From contig OZ176055.1 in the NCBI GenBank assembly GCA_964247055.1, forward strand, positions 9,114,001-9,178,000: 64,000 nt of DNA, given 5' to 3'. The notes beneath the pieces are model-generated. The model was not told the DNA's origin. It was given only the letters and a program-made list of their open reading frames with translations, and made no database searches. Position 1 is the first letter of the stretch. Each line of letters begins with the position of its first letter. Source of the DNA: Paragordius varius (taxonomy: Eukaryota > Nematomorpha). Of the stretch, positions 47,801 through 60,289 are shown piece by piece. A program made the position numbers and the translations under genes.

Positions 47801-50800
47801 TAGTTAATTAAGACTAATAAATGTAATGGTAATAGCTTACTGCTTTAAACCAGGAAATGCCTGCTCCACCGTATCAATAGGTTCAATTTATAATTAATAT
47901 CTTCACTTCAAAACTATTTGTCAATTGGACCCCCGTATCCTAATGACCCCGAAAAAGATATAAAATTCAATATTTTAATTTATTGTAGAATGTTTTATTA
48001 ATATTCTACAGACATTTATTAAAATATAGTTAAATTTTTGCCTTGGCGCTATGCTAAAGCTTCGAAATATGCCTTTCACATAAAATATAGATTTAAAACT
48101 TATATTGAAGAAAAGTTATTTCAAACTTTAAGCGCCAAATATTCATCTTTGCTCATTTTTAATGTTATTTTATTTTAAACTATAGTTTAATTTTCTAACC
48201 AAATGTATTTTTTTACATTCGTGACAAAGGAAATAGATATGCAAGATTCTGCTTTATACATATTTTTTCAGAAATAATTTTTCAAATCATGGGGTAATCA
48301 GCTACCCCGATTCGTATCTAAGCATAATTCCTCCATTTTATTAATGTTTAAATTTTTTACAGGCGAATAAATCACCATTTTAAATTCTAAATTGGTAAAA
48401 GGTTTATTATTAATCTAAAATTCATTTTATAAATTGCAGTGTCTCACATGGCTTGTATGTATTGAATCTTAGTATGACGGTTATTCAAGGTTTGTTGTAA
48501 TCCAAAATGTGAAAGTTATATTTAAGATAAATAAATGCAAAACGCAAAATGCACTAAATAGATGAATTAGTATACCTATTTTTCATGCAGAAAGCTTAAA
48601 TCTTCTTAAAATACATTACAATTTACGAGAGCTATTACAGTCATGTATTCTTTTTTATCAATTTGTTTTTTTTGTTTAAATATAAATATTTGTTAAAGAA
48701 TGGAAAAAAAAGCTCTATGGTGTTAACAATATTATATTCATCTAAAAAGTATAAGAATTACCATAGAGCTCTTGTTTTTTCCATTCTTTACCAAATATTT
48801 ATACACATTTAACGAAAAAAAAATTGATAAAATAAAGGATATAGTTTTGAACATTGTTGCAAAATGAGAAATTAAATTCTGAATATTTTTAGAAAATTAA
48901 TAACGGGTTGGATTGCATATTCTAAGATACCATAACTTACAGTAAATGTTAATTTTTAATATCAAGAATTTTTTTTTTAATCCATGTGGTATTTTTTTAT
49001 CCTTTTAAAAGTTTTTTTACAAGCATATAAAAAATAACACTTACATATATATTTAAATGTACTTACATGTCCCTTTTCGGTACACATATATGAGAGATAT
49101 ATATTAACATTGCAATATGTTCCTCTTCTCGCTACATTTCTTATTTGAGAAATTATAACATTGCATATGTGTTTTCTACACAAAATCCAAATAAAGTATA
49201 GTCTATTAACACGATTTTATTTTATAAAACGTATGTTATACAAGCCTTTAGTATTGTAGAAATCAAAAATTTATGACCATTTTATTTAGATTAATTTTTT
49301 ACCATTAAAACTCTGCTACTATTTTACTTTCTCTTTAATCTAAAATAATTTTACCCATTTTAATGGCCCAAATATTTGTTTGTTTTAACGGTTTCTCACA
49401 CTTTTTTATTGCATAACTTATAAAAAATTTTTTTTTTGATACGAAAATTGATCCCCATTTTTTATTAACCTTAATTCTGCCCCGCTATATGTTTGCCAAG
49501 GGAATAGTTTTATTAATCGTGAAAAAGTTGATTTTGTATTATGATTTAATTTAAGTTATCATTGCGTAGTGAGCGCGTATTTTCTAAATGTCAACATTTT
49601 ACTTTTTTCGTTCAATATCTTTTGCAAAGCGGATAGCGGAATTATCATAAGTGTTTAGACTTTAAATGTCGAAAATTTGGATTTTGTCTTAATATTTTAT
49701 TTACTAATTGTATAGGAATTAAATGAATTTACAAAGTTTCATATTTTTCCATAATTCTTATTTTGTTTTTTGATTCTGGGAATGTCTAGTTTTAATAGCA
49801 AAAAAAAGAGATCATTTATATTCAGTTGACAATACCACATAAAATTTATATGGATTAAAAAAATTGATAAAATATTTATTTTGGTCATAATTTAAGATTA
49901 AAAACTGAATTAAACGCCTTATAATTTTAAGTTAAACATATAAAATTATGAAAATATTTGCCATCTAACAGTTTTTAACTCTTCGGTGCACATTAATCGC
50001 AAAACATCACTAAAATGATCCATAACTTCCCTCAGAAAAATTATTAAATAATTATTTTAACTAGTGCATAAAATTTTTTTTCCTAAAAGAAGATGTATAT
50101 TTCCCAATTATGGCATGAATTGGGAATAATTTAAAGAAATAGCTCAACTAGTTTATTTATAAAGGAAACGCATAATGGACATTTTTAAATAAAATGTAAT
50201 TAAACGCTTTTTAAACATGGTTAATATATATTTTTGAGACATGTTTTTGAAATGGGGGGGGGGGGGGGGGGGTGGGGGGGGGGGGCGGTGGCTAAACTGA
50301 AGAGATTTTAAAAATGTAATTTGAGATTTAATTTCAATGGGAATACGTTTTTCAAAAAATTGTTTTAGATTTAGAGCCATCATGTAATACAAACTTAGTC
50401 ATGGTTTACGAGGTTTACGCTAAAACTGTTTTTCATTTGAAGATTACAGTTATAATACCCCAAATGCAAGCTAATAATTGTATTTTCGTTTATATTTTTC
50501 AAATCTTGTTGTAAGAATATAATCTTTTATAGAAAATATTAAAAATGATTGCATCAATAATATCCTTTAACTAGTTTGCTATGGAACCTAATTAACGGTT
50601 GTTTTTTAAAACTTAGGATCCTATTTAAAAATCAAGTTTAGCTTAAAAACACTCTTGATTTTCGGCGCTTATAATGTGGGTATTTTTCCTATTTATTTAG
50701 TTTTTTCATATAAATGTCGGCTAAAATAAATTTACCCTATTTTTTACACAAATTTTATACGTTAGTATCGAAATATTCCAATAATGAAAAATTCCAGTAA

Positions 50801-51251
50801 ATCAAAAAAATATCGTAAATAGGGTCAAAATATTGATTGGGATTTAGAGTTTTAAATTAAATTTTAATTTTTTTTAGTTTTTTTTGTTCACATGCCTTTT
50901 TCTTTAAAAAAAAGGAATTAACTACAATTAAAAATTTTAAGGTAAATCCAACAAAAAGTTTTTGAGATCGCTCATATTAAAATTATTATATAAACACCAT
51001 TTTTTACGTTTAAATAAGGGGAAATGGAGGATATAAATTATTTATACTTTCTAATGACCTAAAGAACACCAAGTTTAAAAAACGTACCTAGTTAAAATCT
51101 ATTTTAGAAAATTTCCTTCCGTTTTTATTTTCACAAAGTGCTACTTAAAACAAAGCAAAAGAACAACAGAATTTGACGTCGCAATCTCGCAATTATATAA
51201 TTGTCTTTAACCATTTTTTGTGTGTGTTTAATTATTATGTCATCAATTTGT

Positions 51252-51285
<34 letters not shown>

Positions 51286-54200
51286 ATAAAACATTTTCGT
51301 TGTGTAATGTTTCAAGTTAAGTTCAATGGTTGATAATAATAGTAAAAGAGTTTCAAATGTAAAGTCAGATTAGGCAAGACAAAAAAACAACCTTTATTGA
51401 TTTTTTGTATATGCCTAAGCCAAAAATTTTATTATAAATCCAAAAAACTACGTATGATTTCTATTTACCTCACTTTCAATATTTATATATATATATATTA
51501 TAAAAATCAAATTTTAACTTATTAAATTATTTATGATGAGAGGCGAGTTAAATGGTATGGCTAAAAATTAATTTTTTGTCAATAAGACAATTAAATTTAT
51601 AAAACTGAATGGGGATGTTAATCTTAGTTTCAGTTTCTAAACCAGGGTTGTATAACACCCGGCCCTTATTTGAGACTTTATATTTAAGGCCCACGAAAAA
51701 TTGGAAAATCTATATTTTGCGACAAAACATACTTGGAAAATCTTATTACAATCAATAGTTCTTAAACAATTTTTCTAATTTTAATCTATCCAAATGACAG
51801 GAACTTAAAATATATGCTATAGGGCGTTTGTATTTTACAGTCTTATGTTTGAAATCTTATAAAACTTTTGAGATGTGTTTGCAATTGAGAATGTTTAAGT
51901 TATTAGGGTACACCACACTTTTCATAATGCAGACATATTTAGAATTAAATAATTTAATTGTATAGCTGCAGATGAAAAAATGATTGATGTACCTAATTGT
52001 AATACATTACATAACTACAGTAAAACATTTTTTTACTAAACAACTTTATTATTAGTATTAACCTAGTTGAATTGTTACATATATATTTTTATGCGATTCT
52101 TTCAATGATAAACTAGTATATAACATGTATGATTAATATATTGTTTGATTTGAATTGAAATCGATTTTTTTACAAATTAAGCAAAAGTTTGCAAGAAAAT
52201 CATCTTTCGATCCACGTGTCAAAAAGTACATACATAAGTTAGTAAAATATATATGTAAATATTATATATTTGTTACAAGAAAAATTAACTAAACTTACAT
52301 GTATATATCGTAATAATAAATCATGGTTCTTTTAATACAACAATACTATTTTATAAGGCTATTAATATTAATATGTATACATACCTTGAATGATTGATTA
52401 TTATATGTTAAAATATAAAAGGTGAATCTAATTCAATTTGTTTATATAGAAGCATGAGGTCAGTCAAAGATGATTGGTTATCTTATTTGAAAAATTAGAA
52501 ATCAATCTAAAACTACTTGTCTAAATATAAATTTGCTTTTTATCATTAAGTTTTTAAAACGATTCGGGAGTTTTATTTTTTAGCAATGTTTATTGGTTCT
52601 CAGTCTATACTCAATTTTAAACCACATCATTCTTATAAAAAACATTTCTGCCAATCTAGGATAAAATTTAGTTGTATTGCCTTCAATTAAGTTAGGCGTA
52701 ATCCGCTCTTTCAATAATTTTTGGTATTAAGATTTTCTAAGTCAACACTGAAACAGTTTAAATAATTTTACAATCATTATAAGAGTTTTTTAATTTCAAA
52801 TACTTTAATGGTCAGAATGAACCATACTTCAATACCAAACAATTAATATAACTCTATTTTTCAGACGATCCTTATCGAAAGAATACACGGGTTTTTTGCC
52901 TATTTAAACAATTTAAATTGATTATTGCATCAGAGTATACAATACTGATTATGGATTAGAAAAACAAAAATGATCATTGTTAAATGAATGACGGATGGGA
53001 GGATTGCGACATTTTTATGACAAGAGGATAAAGTCAAAATGTCCTCAAAACTGTGTCAACAACGAAAAACAACGCTTTTACATTAAATTTATCGAATAAT
53101 TTTACATTTTTATGAAAATAGATTCGTTGGATGTTTTATTATTATATAATAATTCGGGTACATTTAAGGATAATTTATTATTTACTGATAGATATTAAAT
53201 TATTATTTGTTTAAATTCCGCCTAATTCATCGTCTAAGTAAATGATTATAGTCCAAATTCAAGTAAAAGAATTAATAAAAAAGGATAGCTTTTTACTGTA
53301 TGTCTCTAAGTGTCTTATCTCGGGTTTGGTTGGACTGGTCCAGGCGTTCATATTCTTAACTTTAATCGCTCATAAAAATAATCAGTCAGAAAATTTAATG
53401 TAAAAAAATGTAATATTATTTATCGTTTAAGTTATAACCTAAAGGTTGATTGATGGGTTAATTGGCTGCTGGTTATATGTCATAATTATATATTTCCAGT
53501 CAAACAGGGGTAACTTTATACAAATAAATTAATATTTTACATTCTTTTTATAAAAGCTAAACCGCTAAAATTATCTTAGGGTAGATAATATATAATTTTA
53601 CAACTATATAAAAAATTCTTTGATATTCACCCCTTAAAGTTTTATAATATGGGGGGGGGGGGGGGGGGGGTAATGTAGGATATAATATAATTTGAATTTC
53701 TATATAATGAATATTTTATTTTTAGATAAAAAGAGCCAAACAGCTACTCAATCACCCGATCAATATTTGGAAGATAAGGATTCGTCTGAATACGGCGAGT
53801 ATAAAAGAGTGCGGACCGCCTACACCCGACAACAAGTTTTAGAATTGGAGAAAGAATTTCATTTTAATAGGTAGGTAAATAAATTAACAAATATCCCTTA
53901 TTTTTTTATTTGTGATTATTGAATTAAGGTAATTTTTCGCGAAATTTTATCGCCAATATGTAAAATACTTTGATTGTAGCAAATTTTTAAGTTTATTATA
54001 TTCTTGATATTTAGTTAAAACTCTTTTCATTTATTTATTTGGTATTTGTTATGACAGACACACAATTATTCTATACTTTTTTTATTGGGTGTGGTCGTAA
54101 CTAATTTTTTAAATAAAAATTAATGAGAACTTATAAGGCATTTCATTGTTCTATTTCCTTTAATATACCCTCGTTTTTTCTAATAGATATCTCACCCGCA

Positions 54201-54838
54201 GACGCAGGATTGAAATTGCCCACAATTTGATCCTGAGTGAACGACAAATAAAAATTTGGTTCCAGAACCGACGGATGAAATGGAAAAAAGATCATAAATT
54301 ACCAAACACAAAAATTAATAACAATTGTCAACAGAAGAAGCCTTCGTACGGGGCACAAAAAAGTAATGCCTCCTCCCTTCAAGCCAAATGCAATAAAAAG
54401 AACACCAAAACGATAGATTCCTTTTCCGATCCACATACTATTGATAAATCTACTTTGGAACTGGAAACCCCAACATCTCCACCTCAACTTTCCTCTAACC
54501 TAAACTTTCAAACTCACACGTATGAAAAAGTTAAGGACGAAAACAGTGAATTAAATATAAATGATTTCCTTAAGCGATATGAAAAACAATGTTTCCCAAA
54601 CAACTATCCATCACAAACTTATTCATTGGTACAAAATGCAGGTAATGAACCTTGTTACTTTCCAAAACATCCAAATGGTGATACCAGCTACAAAAATAAT
54701 TCAAATTTCAATAATGTCACCAATATGAATAATTGTGATTCATCAACCTCTTCAAACTCGTTAACTGATGCCCTGAATTGTGTAAAAATATGCTCGAAAT
54801 TTGAACAGATCCCAGCCATTTTAAATTTTAACCCTTGA
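44865..54838 (+). CDS. Dfd: Hox4/Deformed homeobox transcription factor (3 exons seen)
   Basis: DNA-binding Hox protein that patterns the anterior body axis. Exons: 44865-45162, 53726-53870, 54187-54838; joined in frame, 364 residues. YPWMKRVH (residues 89-96) is the Exd/Pbx-binding hexapeptide with the Hox4-type MK[KR][IV]H extension. The homeodomain (about 125-184) has N-terminal arm [16 protein letters not shown], helix 3 [16 protein letters not shown], then KDHKLPNTK, which is the Hox4/Deformed signature; Scr would read KEHK. The C-terminal 170 residues are asparagine- and serine-rich. Intron 1 spans 8.5 kb; intron 2 (316 bases) splits homeodomain Arg24. An acceptor-like TTCTAG lies five bases before the ATG, so a further 5' exon or a trans-spliced leader is possible. 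The typical N-terminal SSYLM motif of Hox4 proteins is absent. No other Hox gene and no mir-10-like hairpin was seen. Confidence 0.93.
45780..46230. repeat. Diverged direct duplication in Dfd intron 1
   Basis: About 110 bases near 45795-45905 and 46125-46230 share ATGG-AAAAA-ACACAA...TTAAAAT-AACCAAT followed by TTTTGGACAAAAT and ATACCAT, in the same orientation about 330 bases apart. Confidence 0.65.
46700..47030. mobile_element. Family G palindromic element, diverged (Dfd intron 1)
   Basis: AGAATTATTATTGGCTAATA and following GGTAAAAAGCGGAAAAA match, inverted, the element at 4594-4795. Ends are not clear. Confidence 0.5.
47040..48689. other. Dfd intron 1, no element recognised
   Basis: AT-rich; short hydrophobic open frames in both strands near 47350-47670 overlap each other and have no family resemblance. 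Confidence 0.4.
48690..48842. mobile_element. Foldback MITE, family F (Dfd intron 1)
   Basis: TTAAAGAATGGAAAAAAAAG on the left and TTTTCCATTCTTTACCAAAT on the right, around AGCTCTATGGTG and TACCATAGAGCTC. Its sequence matches the copy at 12020-12240. Confidence 0.75.
50254..50285 (+). repeat. Poly-G tract (Dfd intron 1)
   Basis: Thirty-one G with one T interruption in 32 bases, in an otherwise very AT-rich intron. Confidence 0.95.
51255..51284. repeat. (TA)n microsatellite (Dfd intron 1)
   Basis: About 30 bases of alternating TA. Confidence 0.9.
51642..51921. mobile_element. hAT-like MITE, family E (Dfd intron 1)
   Basis: Starts CAGGGTTGTATAACACCCGG, contains GGCCCACG and TTTTACAGTCTTATGTTTGA as in other family E copies; the right end is decayed. 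Confidence 0.6.
51922..53650. other. Dfd intron 1, 3' part, nothing recognised
   Basis: No repeat with clear ends. It could hold regulatory sequence, but nothing can be read directly. Confidence 0.4.
53651..53670 (+). repeat. Poly-G tract 55 bases before the homeobox exon
   Basis: Twenty consecutive G just upstream of the exon 2 acceptor (AG at 53724-53725). Confidence 0.95.
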
Positions 54839-54985
54839 AAAAAAAAACTGCAAGGGGAAGGTTATGGTTTTGGTCAGAGTTCAACGGTGTAACGAGAATC
54901 TTACAGAATATAATGCAATACACACTAAACACACATATCAAAAATTTATAAATTTTATTATAATCTCTTCGATCAGTATTTAATG

Positions 54986-54991
54986 AATAAA
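54986..54991 (+). terminator. Poly(A) signal of Dfd
   Basis: AATAAA about 150 bases after the stop codon, followed by AT-rich sequence. Inferred from the hexamer. Confidence 0.45.
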
Positions 54992-55249
54992 ATTCAAACA
55001 GAAAATATTTTTATTATTATTATTATTATAAGTAACAAATAATTTGGATATCGATGCATAATTTATTATAGTTTATTCAACAAAATTAATTATATAAATT
55101 TTTAATGTTTACATAATTATCATACCAGTGCCGTCCTCCATTTCACACTTCGCTAAGACTTAATATAAACGAAGATTGCTATAGAAAAATTACCAGGATT
55201 AGTCATATAACACATGTTTTTTGGTTAAAAAACTTTGGATTTTGAAAGA
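54992..55249. other. Downstream of Dfd, ATT-triplet run only
   Basis: A short TTA/ATT run near 55007-55030; nothing else recognised. Confidence 0.5.
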
Positions 55250-56345
55250 AATTCAATTATTGATTATATTTAGATATCGTATATCGGGTTCTGCGCATTT
55301 CCTCAATGTCTCAGGTAATATATGAATGTCGTGCCAGAAAAACTAATTGACTTTTGCGGCAAACCATTTGTCAAGCCTTTTCCAACGTCTTTGAAATTTT
55401 AGAAACCCTGTTCGAGGGTATGCCCCATTGATGTATTAGTGAAATGGTAGCAAGTAGGGAGATTTTAGCGGGTGCGAAAGAAATTCCCATCGAAGCTATA
55501 GGGCACTCGTTTTGCTGTGTGAGACGGAGCATTGTTATGTAGCAAAATCACTTTTCTTTGTCTGGCCGGCTCCGGTCATTTTTTGGTTAATGCATGGTTT
55601 AAAAATCACTTTTTGGCGATATCATTTTGTTTTAACGGTTCACTGGGTTTCAAAGTTCAGAATGCACAATATCTGTCTTGTCCTACCACCCGTAGGGCAT
55701 GTTCTTTTTGCCGAATCAATTTGGCTTTTGTTTCGATGGACCGGCTTGGGAAGGAGAAGGCCCCAATTTTTTCCGCTTTTGATTTATAAAATAAAGCCAC
55801 TGTTAATAGCCCGTCATAATTTATTGCAAAAATGATTTCCTTTTGTTGTTGAAGCAGGATCTTACAAATTATTAAGCTTTTCATTTGACGTTCGTACAAA
55901 TTGTGTGGGACTCATTTACCGAGTTTATTGGGTTTTCCTATACCGATTGACATTTTTTGAGTTGGGTAATCAGCCATAACTCTTGCACTGGATCGTCCTT
56001 CGCAGTTATGTGGTTTACCAGAGCGAACCCACCCTTTCGTTTGAAATCTTAACTTTTAATAATTTGAAACCTTGTTTCAGTGTATAATCGATAGAACATG
56101 TTTACCATATGTTTTTGGCAGTAAACGATAACTTTCAACACTCTTTTTCGATGGCAATGCGTGCCACAAATGATTTTTTTTTCAGGCACAAATTTCGAAA
56201 TAATTATTGAATGATGAATAAGACCTACTTTTTGGAAAACTCACGTTGTGTGTGTTTGCCGTTTATTGTCAGGTGATAATGGGATTTGTATCAAATTAAT
56301 CGTCTGCGTACTTTTCGTTTAAGTTTTCGCTTAGTTAAACCGGTA
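55250..56345 (-). mobile_element. Degenerate mariner transposon (minus strand)
   Basis: The minus strand carries mariner transposase landmarks: WVPH-like VPHNLYERQ, then LHNNAPSHTAKRV (normally HDNAPSHTA, second catalytic Asp here replaced by Asn), then KDVGKGL and FSGTTFIYYL. Many stops and frame changes make it inactive. Its transposase 5' end (near 56300-56345) contains, on the minus strand, AAAAGTACGCAGACGATTA, which is shared with the copy at 59300. Confidence 0.75.
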
Positions 56346-56994
56346 ACTTATGACTACGCATGGTACAAAAATAAAATGCGGTGTAAGAACTAGTAATAAA
56401 AAGTTACTATTTATATATTAAAATATAGCCACCTCTCGACTTGGATTTTTTTTTGTCCACAATTGTATACTAATTCTGAAAAATTGCCGAAAATTTAACA
56501 AATCAAAGCATTCAGATCTTTTATGATAATGAATTATGGTTTCAATCGTTTCCCAAAGTTGCTCTATAGTCTCTATTTTATGGGAAAGGTTTTTACATAA
56601 GGAACAAATTTTAAAAGAACGCGGGAAAAATCATCATCTTCCAATAAAAAATTTAAAAAGCCATTATTTTATTAATGTATAATACGTTTTTCAAAAAAAA
56701 TTGTTGCTAAGACAGAGGGGCTTTTTTAAAACACAATTTCATCGGATTAGAACAAATTTATTCCAACCATTAATGGCCATGATCAATAAAGAAACTTTAT
56801 TAAAATGGGGCTACTTGTTTGCTGGTAATGGCCTTAAATATTTCGACTCGTATTTCTAAAAACATGTAGCATGATGGACATTTACATTAATTACCATATA
56901 GATAGACGACGCGTCACAATTTAATTATAGAATAATCATATCACAAAGTTTAAGTTTTTAATCATTTTCGACGTGGCGCCGTCTGTCTATTTCT
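56346..56994. other. Intergenic, nothing recognised
   Basis: No family-like ORF or repeat with clear ends. Confidence 0.5.
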
Positions 56995-57253
56995 AAAATT
57001 TTAAATTATACGGACAAAACATAAATACAAATATTTTTTTCAAAAGACAAAAATACTAACCTTAATCTCTAAAAATTATTTAATTACGATTGTAATATAC
57101 AATATTGATTGTATTATTAATATTCATTCCTACATAATTTAAAATATTTAACAATGAGTTATAATGAAACAATCAAGTTAAAAAAAGCGTAATTTGAATA
57201 TTGAAAAATATTTGTCTTTATATTTTTAAGTTTCCGGGCAATTAAAATTTTTC
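56995..57253 (+). mobile_element. MITE family A
   Basis: TTAAATTATACGGACAAAAC on the left and TTATATTTTTAAGTTTCCGG on the right; termini eroded. Confidence 0.65.
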
Positions 57254-58730
57254 CTGACCTCTTCCATAAATGTGACACATGCTCACAGATCAGCACTATA
57301 ATAATTTCGATGAGTCAGAAAATGGCTTGACAAATGAAAAACAATCAGTTTTCTGGCATATGATTTTCATACATTACCTGAAATATGGGTTGGTTGAAGC
57401 CGATGGACAATATTTTAATGAAATAATTAATTGATTATTTTAGAGTTTTTTAACAAAAAAACAGGTATAGACTTACTAGGTATATTATTTTAATATTTTT
57501 ATTTTTGAACATAAAGTATTGCCTTACTTTTATTCGATGCGGTGCTTAATTCCGACAGTAATTTTTGCCTCTACTGCTGCGCTGATTTTTGGATAATTTG
57601 GTTTTAGCTTTAAATAACACCGATTGGAGATTTTACTAAAACTCCACAAAATTTTGTATTAAATTTTATATAAACATTAAAATATTTTATATATATAATA
57701 AATAATTCTGGAACTAAACGAAATAATAACAAGCAAATATATTTTTTGTATCGTGCATTATTACATCAAATCGGTTTAGCCAGATCAGTTAAACCTAATA
57801 ATTTTAATTTTATTTAAATTAATATTGAACAAGTATTTTTTATTTTATTTGTATTTGAATGTTAATATTACGAGGGTCATAGCTGGTTATTTGAAGGAGT
57901 CAATATTGTTGATTTAACAGTCAAGTCATATAATAGCATCTTAATGAAATTTAAAACCTTATTTAGTAAATGTTTTATATTTTAACATTATCTACTCTAA
58001 TCAAATATTTGATGACCATCTCTTACTTGGAATCGATGAAAGTGCTTATAATATTTTAAAAGGATTTATTTTTCAATTTTTAAATTTGTGTCTCAGTATG
58101 TTTCTTCTTAAAGCTTTACTTGTTATATTTTTTAAATATTTAAGATTGTGCTTCTCGGCCAACAATGGAACACTTTATACAACATAAATGAAAGTGACCA
58201 ATACAACGGATCTGAAAAAGCCATAGGATTTTATAAATTAATAAATGTTAAATTTTCCATATAAAGGATAAGAAGTTGTTAGCTAATAACTTAACTTAAA
58301 TTTAAATAGAGGTTTTTAACGGCATAATAGCGATATATGTGTGATATAGGCTCTTAGCTAATTATCGTTTATAAATACACATAATAAATAGTTAGAAATT
58401 TTTGAAATTGCAGTGAAATATGAAAGATAGGGTATAAATAGTGGAATTTGAAAGAGGGAGCCACAAATTAAAGAGTAATAGAATAGTTATAAAGTCAAGC
58501 ATATATTCAGCAATAATTTGGGTTGAAGAGTGTAAATATGGTGTAAGGGAACATGTGGACTATAAAAATTTACCTAAAAATATGGTCAGTTAGACAAAAA
58601 ATACCATTTTTATACCTTTAAAGTTTCAATCATTTGTATTAAATACTATTTTACATATTGTACGCCTTGTCAAAGGTAGAGAATGAAAATGCAAAATTAA
58701 GTGTTACTGACAAATGGGTGAAACTGTATT
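57254..58730. other. Intergenic, nothing recognised
   Basis: No family-like ORF or repeat with clear ends. Confidence 0.5.
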
Positions 58731-58996
58731 AAAGTAAAAATTGAATTACAGACAAAATATAAAAACAAAAAGGCAATAATACAAAAGACCGCTGCACCTT
58801 ATGAACTTGATTCATTTAAATATAAGTTTTGAATTGCAAAGGATGAAAAATTGATAACAAAATCAATTATATATTTCACAATTGTATTAAAATTTTTATT
58901 AGTAAAATCAAGGTATTCAAAATATGGCTGCTTTTGTAAGAAAAAAATTTGTCTTTATTTTTTTACGTTTTGTCTGTATTAATTCATTTTTACTTT
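58731..58996 (+). mobile_element. MITE family A, full length
   Basis: AAAGTAAAAATTGAATTACA on the left and TTAATTCATTTTTACTTTA on the right. Confidence 0.7.
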
Positions 58997-59299
58997 ATAT
59001 ATATTATATGCTTATAGCATTCATGATTGCAGGAGACACTTGTACCCTCTCCGGCCACTTACGTCTTATAATATTTTGTTATATCTTTTTCTCGTTTTTT
59101 GTTCTACAATAATTTCTATTTTAAAGATACATTTGAATTCACCTAATAATCGATGTGTTGGCAGTGTCCTTAATCCCACTATAATAGCAGTGCATTGAGT
59201 TAGATTTTAAGTTAGATAATATTACGTCCTAAATATGAATCAAGTATAGATTTAATCGACATAATTATTTATATTTACGAGGTGTAGTCATAGATCAAT

Positions 59300-60150
59300 T
59301 CCATTTTAACTAAAAGAAACGAGCAAAAAGTACGCAGACGATTAGCTTGATACAGACTTTTTTTGTTCAGACAGTAAAGTACACAAAACTTAAGTCCGCC
59401 AAAGAATTGAGTTTAGATTTTACCATCAAGTGACCATGTCATATCTTGTGCCTGTGCAGCTGTAGCACGCATATCTTTTATCAGAGAAAAGGATTGTTGA
59501 AATTTATTGTTTGCTGTTAGAAATATATGGTGAACTTGCTCCAGCAATTAAAACATAAACATGGTTGCTAAATTTAAAAGTTGGTCAAAGAAAATGGGCG
59601 CCTTGGTATACCGCAAAACTGCGAAGATGATCATGTGCAACAGTTATTGGATGATGACTCAACTCAAACTTAACTGCAATTGGCAGAACTATTACATGTA
59701 TTTAAAAAACAATCAGTAGACGTCTGCGAGCAATGGGAAAGACCAATAAATATGGTAAATGGCTCCATACAATCTGAATAAACGTCAAATAATGTGTATC
59801 GCCACCAAATATTAATTTAAACTATGTATTAACCGAAAAACGACCGGAATGGGACATAAGACATAGCAAGTAATTTTGGTACACGATAATGCTCCGTATC
59901 AAACAGCAAAATCAGTGAAATACCCCTTAAAGTTACTATGGAAAGACCTTCCGCATCCAATATACTCTCCTGGCTTCATCTGACTATTACCTCTCGCATC
60001 AATGGACATCTTGCAGAGGTGCATTTTAAAAATTTTTTAAGACGTTGGAAAATGGATTACGAATGTAAGGCAAGAGAAAATTAGTTTTTCGGGCATGTTT
60101 ATATATTGCCTAAGAGAGGGACGAAATTTGTACAAGCAGATTAATATTTT
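59300..60150 (+). mobile_element. Degenerate mariner transposon (plus strand)
   Basis: Landmarks in order: GRLGIPQNCEDDHVQQLLDD (the DNA-binding domain exit), LQLAELLHVFKKQS, then HDNAPYQTAKSVK with the second catalytic Asp, WKDLPHPIYSPG and ILPKRGTKF. Length is right for mariner (about 350 codons) but stops and frame changes break it. The upstream AAAAAGTACGCAGACGATTA matches the 5' end of the copy at 55250-56345. Confidence 0.78.
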
Positions 60151-60289
60151 GAATAAACTAAATAATTGTTACCTTTCAAAATTACATATTTTTTCCCAAA
60201 AAACCTATAATTTATACACCTGGAAACTAAAACTTAAATACCATATGCTAATTTATTTGGGTTGTGTTTTAGAAAACCCTCTAGGACAG

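Noticed and set aside
50153-50392. Minus-strand frame with a polyproline run
   Set aside because: The proline run is the complement of a poly-G tract; no start context or homologous sequence.
44865-54838. Scr/Hox5 rather than Deformed/Hox4
   Set aside because: The residues after the homeodomain (KDHKLPNTK) and the YPWMKRVH extension are Hox4-type.
43000-56000. mir-10 hairpin, often found beside Hox4
   Set aside because: Looked for TACCCTGTAGATC and its complement on both strands; not found.
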